Origin: an uncultured Peptococcaceae bacterium
GTDB taxonomy: Bacteria; Bacillota; Peptococcia; Peptococcales; Peptococcaceae
NCBI GenBank assembly: GCA_902492275.1
Contig: CABUKW010000160.1
Coordinates: forward strand, 1-6,330
Direction: 5' to 3'
Length of the DNA stretch: 6,330 nucleotides
The translations under genes and the position numbers were made by a program. The stretch's first letter is position 1. Every line of letters starts with the position of its first letter. Shown here piece after piece: positions 1 through 4,365 of the stretch. The notes under the pieces were generated by a model. The model had not been told where the DNA came from and searched no databases. It worked only from the letters and a program-made list of their open reading frames with translations.

Positions 1-2
1 GC

Positions 3-65
3 CGTGCCGCAGCCGCCGGAGCGGTGCTTAAGCCGTCAGGCGGGAATTGTGCGGTGTTGCCCTAA
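3..65 (+). CDS. Possible 3' end of an upstream gene (partial)
   Basis: A reading frame open from the window edge ends at TAA 63-65, one base before the hairpin that starts at 67. It encodes about 20 residues rich in Ala and Gly near the start. The only support is that the stop sits exactly against a terminator-like hairpin. Another frame stops at 29-31 and could equally be the true end. No function can be assigned from so short a tail. Confidence 0.25.
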   Translation, partial: RAAAAGAVLKPSGGNCAVLP

Positions 66-66
66 C

Positions 67-125
67 AAAACACCTCCTGCACGCCCCGCCGCATTGCGGC
101 ATAGGGTAGTGCAGGAGGTGTTTTT
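67..125 (+). terminator. Long perfect hairpin with T-run that contains the SD of the next gene
   Basis: A perfect 16-bp inverted repeat pairs 67-82 with 109-124. The 26-base loop holds a second hairpin, GCCGC-ATT-GCGGC (88-100). The right arm ends in TTTTT (121-125), giving the shape of an intrinsic terminator for whatever lies upstream. The left arm starts with AAAA, so it could also terminate minus-strand transcription. The right arm contains AGGAGG (113-118), the SD of the ATG at 126, so folding both terminates transcription and hides the ribosome binding site. Confidence 0.7.
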
Positions 126-749
126 ATGCCAAGTGGAACCTTGCAAGTGTATACAGCACTGGCCGAAAACGCTGCGCCGCTGCCCGGCGTGACGGTGCTG
201 GTGCTGAACGAAGCGGGAACACAGATTGCACGCCTGACCACCAACGATGTCGGTTCCGCCCCGGAACTGGTGCTGACTGCCCCGGACGAAGCCTACAGCC
301 TGGATGAAGCCAACACCACGGTGCGCCCCTATGCGGTGTACCAGCTGCGGGCGGAGATGACTGGCTTCCAGACGATCGAACTGGAGGGGGTGCAGGTGTT
401 TGCCGGGCAGCAGACGGTGGCGCGGCTGCAATTTTTGCCCGCTGCCCGCACCCTGCCCGAAGTGGAGCCGGAAACGATCCCAGAACACCCGCTGTTTGCC
501 GGGAACGGCGGCAGCGGCCCGGCCCCCATCGGCCAGTGCGCCGATGCCCGCGTGCTGAGTGAGGTGGTGGTGCCGAAGAAAATTACCGTCCACCTGGCCC
601 GCCCGGCGGTCAGTGCAGCAAACGTGACGGTCAGCTTCCAGGATTACATTGCCAATGTCGCATCCAGCGAGGTATATCCCACCTGGGTAAGGTATCAATC
701 CTCACACCCCGCTAAGCAGGAACCACATTTTCACGAGTTCACCCACTAA
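126..749 (+). CDS. 5' fragment of a spore cortex-lytic/SpoIID-like peptidoglycan protein, interrupted after residue 187
   Basis: ATG 126 follows AGGAGG (113-118) at a spacing of 7. Residues 1 to about 85 look like a carboxypeptidase-regulatory-like beta domain (GTLQVYTA, then PLPGVTVLV, then LTTNDVGSA). Residues after about 135 match the conserved lead-in of clostridial spore cortex-lytic/SpoIID-domain proteins: LSEVVVPKKITVHLARP, then VTVSFQDYIANVASSEVYPTW. From recall, family members continue past this motif into the catalytic-like SpoIID region and are roughly twice as long. Here similarity ends at Trp187, and the last 20 codons read through AT-richer unrelated sequence to TAA 747-749. The product therefore lacks the whole C-terminal domain. 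I see it as a gene broken by element insertion. No signal peptide is evident. The family assignment is from memory of conserved motifs and is fairly secure. Confidence 0.75.
   Translation: MPSGTLQVYTALAENAAPLPGVTVLVLNEAGTQIARLTTNDVGSAPELVLTAPDEAYSLDEANTTVRPYAVYQLRAEMTGFQTIELEGVQVFAGQQTVARLQFLPAARTLPEVEPETIPEHPLFAGNGGSGPAPIGQCADARVLSEVVVPKKITVHLARPAVSAANVTVSFQDYIANVASSEVYPTWVRYQSSHPAKQEPHFHEFTH
684..690. other. Inferred chromosome/element junction (att half-site)
   Basis: At TGG|GTAAGG the host gene's conserved reading frame (PTW) gives way to unrelated residues. Base composition also drops from strongly GC-rich on the left to AT-richer on the right. The exact crossover cannot be fixed without the other end of the element or an empty site. 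No integrase gene and no second copy of the core are in the window. Confidence 0.55.
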
Positions 750-809
750 CTTTCGTATAAAAATGCATCTTACAAGAACAAAATAACGTACCTGACACAA
801 TCACTCACT

Positions 810-848
810 GGCTGCCACAGACAATGAATCTGGTGCAGCCATTTTTTT
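810..848 (+). terminator. Intrinsic terminator in the leader of the wHTH gene
   Basis: Arms 810-821 and 829-840 pair as GGCTGC/GCAGCC, then a 2-base internal mismatch, then CAGA/TCTG, closed by a 7-base loop. A single A and seven T (842-848) follow. It lies about 48 bases upstream of ATG 896. It either ends transcription coming from the disrupted host gene or acts as a leader attenuator. No upstream promoter is convincing. Confidence 0.65.
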
Positions 849-865
849 GTCTGTTTGAAAGGCCG

Positions 866-890
866 CCTCCGTTTGAATCTTTTTTGGAGG
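866..890 (+). promoter_or_regulatory. Ribosome binding site with facing anti-SD
   Basis: GGAGG (886-890), five bases before ATG 896, sets the start of the wHTH gene. CCTCC at 866-870 is its exact complement, and one G-U pair can extend the stem to 6 bp across a 15-base loop. The hairpin is short, so its effect on translation is uncertain. The SD role itself is clear. Confidence 0.5.
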
Positions 891-895
891 TTACC

Positions 896-2029
896 ATGAA
901 TAATAACAACGCTAAGCAACTCACTCGTTTCCCATATTGCCGCATCTATCGACGTTTTCTCAAGAATTTAACAGAAAATCATCTTATTCGTAAGCATGGA
1001 GACGGCTTGCTATATCGGTATATAGTTCTTTTCGCACTAGCAAACTTTCGTTCTGCAATACGTACAATTAATGGACAACGTTATGTTATGCATGCAGGAG
1101 AATGGGTTTCCACTTACAGCGAGCTCTGCGAAAAACTCCATCTTCATACGCACAGGCAACTTCATGAAGTCCTTTATCGCCTATCCGAGCTTCATTTTGT
1201 TGAGAGCCAGAATGATCCGCACCAGAAAATCGTGCGTTTCAAAATCACTTGCTGGCCAAAGACCAACACCACGCTCTCTTACTCTGCCCCGTGTCCTAAA
1301 GACAAGGGGTTCTTTTTCTTTCCCGTAAAGCAGCTTACTGCCCTTATTGGAACCGATCGTTGCTCCGAGGCTGATATGCTATTGGATTTGTGGATAAATA
1401 CATTTTTCCAAGATCCTCAGGTTCCCGGATCTGAACTATGTCCTGTGGTATATTTCCACAACGAAGGAAGTCTTCCTTTGGTCAGCTGCGCGTTTTTAGC
1501 AGCGAGATGGAATGTTTCCAAGGCCACTGTGCATCGTGTTCTTAAGAAATTCGAATCGATTGGCCTTCTTACATCTTACCATTGCACAGGAAAACGCGGC
1601 TCTGTACTCATGCTTCGCGGCTATCTGTCTACCATGTTCTGTATGGATGACGCTTCTCCCACTGCACAGGAACTGGGCTTTCGGATGCAATCTGATCACA
1701 AAGAAGATGGTTCTACCATAAGGCAATGCCCCTTGGATAATACCCCAAAGCCTTCCACCGAGACCTCCTTTCTGGCTGAAATCGTTTCAAAACCCGACAT
1801 TCCTCTTATTCTGGAAAATCTGCGCAATGCCCTTTTTGCAAGCGGTTTTCGCTGTTCTGCGTGTTCTCACGCTCTATATAGATTATCAAATTTGTCCGAC
1901 TGCAGGAAAGGGGAAGATCCTTACGATTTAGCCATATTTTGCGGCTCCAGTGGGGCTCTCTATCACTTCAGCCTGAAATTGGAGTCTGGTATAGGCTGTC
2001 TCGATGATGTGGATGTGGAGGTGATTTAA
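896..2029 (+). CDS. Tandem winged-helix DNA-binding protein of an ICE (replication-initiator/regulator-like)
   Basis: The 377-residue protein starts at ATG 896, chosen because GGAGG lies 5 bases upstream. The in-frame ATG at 824 sits inside a terminator hairpin and has no SD. Residues about 38-118 (LLYRYIVLFALANF, then GEWVSTYSELCEKL, then IVRFKIT) resemble the N-terminal winged helix of small plasmid/phage initiators. Residues about 194-245 form a second winged helix (PLVSCAFLAARWNVSKATVHRVLKKFESIGLL) with recognition helix near 207-221 and wing GKRGSVLMLRGYL. Between them, DMLLDLWINTFFQDPQVPGSE is typical of a protein family I recall from Oscillospiraceae elements. A C-terminal C320-x2-C323 pair plus C336 could bind metal. 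The next gene starts 2 bases downstream, so the two form an operon. The role, control of transcription or replication initiation, is inferred. Family membership is likely, but the function is not established. Confidence 0.7.
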   Translation: MNNNNAKQLTRFPYCRIYRRFLKNLTENHLIRKHGDGLLYRYIVLFALANFRSAIRTINGQRYVMHAGEWVSTYSELCEKLHLHTHRQLHEVLYRLSELHFVESQNDPHQKIVRFKITCWPKTNTTLSYSAPCPKDKGFFFFPVKQLTALIGTDRCSEADMLLDLWINTFFQDPQVPGSELCPVVYFHNEGSLPLVSCAFLAARWNVSKATVHRVLKKFESIGLLTSYHCTGKRGSVLMLRGYLSTMFCMDDASPTAQELGFRMQSDHKEDGSTIRQCPLDNTPKPSTETSFLAEIVSKPDIPLILENLRNALFASGFRCSACSHALYRLSNLSDCRKGEDPYDLAIFCGSSGALYHFSLKLESGIGCLDDVDVEVI

Positions 2030-2031
2030 CA

Positions 2032-2544
2032 ATGGCAGGGAAAACAAAAAAAGTGCCCGAAGAACATCCGTTCTATCATGACACCTGGAAATTACTTAAG
2101 AATTATCGTGATGTTGCTTGGAATCTAGAACTTGCCAGGCAGGACCTACAGGCAGAATTTAGAGCAGAATACGGTACTGATGATCGAAGTGATGTTTTAG
2201 AATCTATCAACGCAGACACAAACGAAATTCGAATTGAATCTTTTGCGCGTTCCTTAGAACGTAGTCGCAAGATGATGCAGTTACTGGATGCAGCTATACA
2301 ACTCATGCGGTCCCACCACAAAAGAGGTGAATTGTATTATTGGATTCTCTACTACACCTACCTATCTCCCCAAGCATATGCAAACTATCGTGAAATTCTC
2401 AATGCATTAGCGATCCATTTTCCTTCTATGTCTCGCCGCACATACTATACCTACCGAGAAGAAGCCATTTCCACTCTAAGCAGTGTTCTGTGGGGGTACA
2501 CGTCACGAGAGTTCTCAGATGTGCTAGGAAAATTAGGATTGTGA
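2032..2544 (+). CDS. Sigma/ArpU-like small transcriptional regulator
   Basis: The 170-residue protein starts at ATG 2032. The SD GGAGGTGA (2017-2024) lies inside the last codons of the preceding gene, so the two are probably translationally coupled. The chain is soluble and mostly helical. Residues 12-95 are charged helices (EEHPFYHDTWKLLKNYRDV, then ARSLERSRKMMQLLDAAIQLMR). The segment RGELYYWILYYTYLSP (98-113) leads into a helix-turn-helix-like segment at about 119-150 (REILNALAIHF, then SMSRRTYYTYREEAIS) that resembles sigma region 4 and phage ArpU-type late regulators. WGYTSREFSDVLGKLGL ends it. In related elements, by recall, it follows the tandem-wHTH gene, as here. A DNA-binding activator role is inferred. 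The 3' end overlaps the convergent gene by 12 bases. Confidence 0.6.
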   Translation: MAGKTKKVPEEHPFYHDTWKLLKNYRDVAWNLELARQDLQAEFRAEYGTDDRSDVLESINADTNEIRIESFARSLERSRKMMQLLDAAIQLMRSHHKRGELYYWILYYTYLSPQAYANYREILNALAIHFPSMSRRTYYTYREEAISTLSSVLWGYTSREFSDVLGKLGL

Positions 2545-3114
2545 GCATTCCTCATCTGAATGTAAAATGCAATCTTTCAATTCAGCAATTGCATATCCGA
2601 AAGCATCCTCCAAAGAAGGGATAGCATTTGGCGGACACCACTCTTGCAGTTGTCGCCTTGTTACTCTGGAAGGAATAAATCCGTGCGAATCCGCATAAGC
2701 TTGCAATTCATGTATGCACTGTTCTGCATAAGCAACCGTTTTTTTTCTAAGTAACTCGCTATTTAAATAGACGACCGCAAAGAACTTATCTTCGTTACGC
2801 GAAATGATGACAACCGAGTTACCAAATCCTTGCCAGCAATAAAGGATACTGTCATCGGCTTGTTTTTTGCATTGATCGGTATACGCTTTATCCGAAATCT
2901 GTTCCATGCTATTTACAGCTACTTTAAACCGTGTGCTTAGTTGCAAACACTCCTGTTCGGAAATCACACCAATTTCAACAGCACGCCTTAGATCTTGTAG
3001 CCGGTCTGCATACCACGAAGGAGGAATTTTTCCCTCATGTGCCATTGAGATATCTATATCAACTTCTTCATACAATATCTTGCGTAAATCTCTTTTTTGC
3101 ATATATTCATCCAT
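2533..3114 (-). CDS. Hypothetical cytosolic protein, 193 residues
   Basis: I do not recognise the family. ATG at 3114 is preferred over TTG 3120 because the minus-strand SD AGGTG (complement of 3122-3126) lies 7 bases before the ATG but only 1 base before the TTG. The protein has a charged helical N-terminal half (MQKRDLRKILYEEVDIDI, then SWYADRLQDLRRAVEIGVIS), a hydrophobic beta-like middle (SVVIISRNEDKFFAVVYLN, about 100-118), and a helical C-terminal part ending in EECSQS. It has six Cys and no signal peptide or TM segment. It has its own promoter (3156-3184). Its 3' end overlaps the plus-strand regulator gene tail-to-tail by 12 bases with no terminator between them. It sits after the XRE gene on the same strand, so a partner, immunity or regulatory role is possible but not shown. 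Confidence 0.65.
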   Translation of the reverse strand: MDEYMQKRDLRKILYEEVDIDISMAHEGKIPPSWYADRLQDLRRAVEIGVISEQECLQLSTRFKVAVNSMEQISDKAYTDQCKKQADDSILYCWQGFGNSVVIISRNEDKFFAVVYLNSELLRKKTVAYAEQCIHELQAYADSHGFIPSRVTRRQLQEWCPPNAIPSLEDAFGYAIAELKDCILHSDEECSQS

Positions 3115-3155
3115 AGACAAACACCTATTGATTGTACTATATTCTATTGGTATTC

Positions 3156-3184
3156 ATTATAGCATGTATAACGATTTTCTGAAA
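3156..3184 (-). promoter_or_regulatory. Promoter of the 2533-3114 gene
   Basis: Read on the minus strand, a perfect -10 TATAAT (3161-3156) is preceded by TGC, making an extended -10. TTTCAG (3184-3179) sits at the ideal 17-base spacing as a partial -35. The predicted start is near 3149, giving a leader of about 35 bases before ATG 3114 with the SD in between. Confidence 0.65.
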
Positions 3185-3242
3185 GACCAGTTTATTATAC
3201 TATACCCTGCAATAGAGAGAATTGCAAAAGAAGTCCCTAAGG

Positions 3243-3274
3243 AAAAGAAATCGCCAACGCATTTCTGCGCTGGC
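3243..3274 (-). terminator. Intrinsic terminator after the XRE gene
   Basis: On the minus strand, a 9-bp stem (3274-3266 with 3261-3253, one G-U pair) is closed by a GAAA tetraloop and followed by GATTTCTTTT. It lies about 20 bases past the stop of the XRE gene at 3295. It should insulate that gene from the downstream 193-residue gene, which has its own promoter. Confidence 0.7.
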
Positions 3275-3294
3275 TCATCTTAAGTATGTATACC

Positions 3295-3639
3295 TTATTT
3301 TTTTTCTTCCGTCAGAAAAGGCAGAGTCTCCAATATAGAATCCAATATCTTCAAAACGGCTGTACGTTGCCTAGGGGACATTTGATTCAGTTTACTGCTC
3401 ACCTCTGCATCAACCAAATAGTCTGCACGCTTCACTTGATCTTTCAAAAGTTCATCAGCCGAAATATCTAGTTCATTTACCAAACGAATGAATGTCGCCA
3501 TACTAGGCAGTTTTTTCCCTCGCTCAATATCTCCCAAGTAATTTGGTGACAAGCCTACCCGTTCAGCCAACTGCTCAATGGTCAGTCCCTTTTCTTTCCG
3601 AAATGCGCGCAGTCGAGTTCCAAACAATTCATTTGTCAC
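3295..3639 (-). CDS. XRE-family (Cro/CI-type HTH) transcriptional repressor
   Basis: GTG at 3639 is chosen because the minus-strand SD GAGGGG (3651-3646) lies 6 bases upstream. An ATG at 3708 would add 23 residues of poor fit and has no clear SD. The product has 114 residues. Residues about 6-62 form a canonical HTH_3/XRE domain: FGTRLRAFRKEKGLTIEQLA, then ERVGLSPNYLGDIERGKKLPS with the recognition helix near 31-40. A helical C-terminal tail (about 70-108) may dimerise. There is no peptidase or ligand-binding domain, so control is probably by dimerisation or by another factor. The gene faces away from the transfer genes across the 3640-3963 region, the usual position of an element immunity repressor such as ImmR of ICEBs1. 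Its target is inferred to be that region. Confidence 0.85.
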   Translation of the reverse strand: MTNELFGTRLRAFRKEKGLTIEQLAERVGLSPNYLGDIERGKKLPSMATFIRLVNELDISADELLKDQVKRADYLVDAEVSSKLNQMSPRQRTAVLKILDSILETLPFLTEEKK

Positions 3640-3717
3640 CGAGCGCCCCTCCCGTTTGTGTTGATTCAATTCTATTAGTATATCTACAATATATCGATTG
3701 AAACACAATCCAAATAT

Positions 3718-3740
3718 GTTGTAACAACGCGTTTAGCGTT
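3718..3740. promoter_or_regulatory. Two overlapping dyads, candidate XRE operators
   Basis: GTTGT-A-ACAAC (3718-3728) is an 11-base dyad. AACGC-GTTTA-GCGTT (3726-3740) is a second dyad that overlaps it by three bases. The second can also be read as two GCGTT repeats seven bases apart. Small dyads in front of a divergently placed XRE gene are typical operator candidates. Binding is inferred only. Confidence 0.4.
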
Positions 3741-3853
3741 AGTTATTATTGCCTTTTCTATCACTTTGACTGCAAAACGACTCATTTAGCCTGTTTGCAC
3801 AAAAAATGCACACAAATTATACATACTAGACCCTTTTTCCTGCAATTTGACTG

Positions 3854-3862
3854 TGTTATAAT
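3854..3862 (+). promoter_or_regulatory. Extended -10 promoter for the transfer operon
   Basis: TGTTATAAT is a perfect extended -10 (TGn plus consensus TATAAT). At 17-base spacing the -35 is only a T-rich TTTTTC, so recognition probably relies on the extended -10 or on an activator. TTTGACTG overlaps just upstream but is too close to serve as -35. The start of transcription would be near 3869, leaving a leader of about 95 bases. Confidence 0.65.
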
Positions 3863-3884
3863 GATACCGTCAAAAAGGCTAAGC

Positions 3885-3925
3885 AAAGGCGTTCCTTTGA
3901 TTGAGAAATCAGAGGAGCGCCTTTT
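3885..3925 (+). terminator. 18-bp leader hairpin with GAGA tetraloop (putative attenuator)
   Basis: Arms 3885-3902 and 3907-3924 pair over 18 bp with two G-U pairs around loop GAGA (3903-3906), a GNRA tetraloop. The right arm ends CGCCTTTT, a short U-tract. The hairpin begins about 16 bases after the predicted transcription start and ends 27 bases before the SD. It could terminate or stabilise the transfer-operon leader RNA. Confidence 0.6.
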
Positions 3926-3963
3926 CCATTGCCTGTATCTCTTATCTTCACAAGGAGGAACCC

Positions 3964-4353
3964 ATGCGATTACTCAAAATTCACCGCCTCAAGGCGAAAA
4001 CCATCATGCGTCTGGCTGACCAGCTTTCTTTTAGTTGTCTGCTGATCGGCACCACGATGCTGCCGGCAGGAGCAACGTCCGACGGTGCCACCGTCTGGAC
4101 CAAGGCATCCGAGATCATGCAGGACGTTTACTCCCAGATTGTTTCCATCTCTACCATCACCGCCATTGTCTGTGCTTCCGTGGCGCTTTTGCTCATGAAC
4201 TTTTCCAAAAACGGAAGAACTGTGGATGACTCCCGAGCCTGGCTCAAACGAATCGTCATCACCTGGGCGATTCTCAACGGCTTAGGCTTCATCATGGCTT
4301 ATATCACTCCGTTCTTTGCCGGCGGCACCTGGACTCCCGGAGCCAACTCGTAA
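3964..4353 (+). CDS. VirB2/TrbC-like small membrane transfer protein
   Basis: The 129-residue protein starts at ATG 3964 after the strong SD AAGGAGG (3952-3958). Residues 1-20 are basic (MRLLKIHRLKAKTIMR), followed by a hydrophobic stretch ending MLPAGA (about 21-37), which reads as a signal peptide with cleavage near 37. Two TM helices follow: about 60-79 (SISTITAIVCASVALLLMNF) and 98-118 (ITWAILNGLGFIMAYITPFF). They are separated by a short basic loop (SKNGRTVDDSRAWLKR). This is pilin-type VirB2/TrbC topology, as in the small subunit encoded before virB6 in Tn1549-like ICEs (possibly DUF3852). It is the first gene after the 3854 promoter and 12 bases before the VirB6-like ORF. The product would sit in the membrane as part of a type IV secretion channel. 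The family name is inferred from topology and neighbours. Confidence 0.65.
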   Translation: MRLLKIHRLKAKTIMRLADQLSFSCLLIGTTMLPAGATSDGATVWTKASEIMQDVYSQIVSISTITAIVCASVALLLMNFSKNGRTVDDSRAWLKRIVITWAILNGLGFIMAYITPFFAGGTWTPGANS

Positions 4354-4365
4354 AGGAGGCCTGTA

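Larger units (their letters stand above)
3640..3963. promoter_or_regulatory. Divergent control region between the XRE gene and the transfer operon
   Basis: This 324-base AT-rich stretch has no convincing gene. It holds the minus-strand leader of the XRE gene, two dyads (3718-3740), repeated TTTGACTG (3765-3772 and 3846-3853) and TGCACA copies 11 bases apart (3796-3801 and 3807-3812). It also holds the rightward extended -10 promoter (3854-3862), a long leader hairpin (3885-3924) and the SD AAGGAGG (3952-3958) of ATG 3964. A weak minus-strand -10 (TATACT, about 3679-3684) may serve the XRE gene, but no good -35 accompanies it. Confidence 0.5.

Noticed and set aside
36..698. Minus-strand open frame of 220 codons
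   Set aside because: It is the antisense shadow of the GC-rich SpoIID-like gene. The plus frame has a good SD and recognisable family motifs.
824..895. Upstream ATG 824 as the start of the wHTH gene
   Set aside because: It lies in the loop of a terminator hairpin and has no SD. ATG 896 has GGAGG at proper spacing.
2567..2594. ATGCAAT/ATTGCAT inverted repeat as a terminator for the convergent genes
   Set aside because: It is only 7 AT-rich base pairs with no T-run on either strand, and it lies inside the 193-residue gene.
3640..3708. ATG 3708 as the start of the XRE gene
   Set aside because: The extra 23 residues do not fit the compact XRE domain start. GTG 3639 has a strong SD (GAGGGG) 6 bases upstream.
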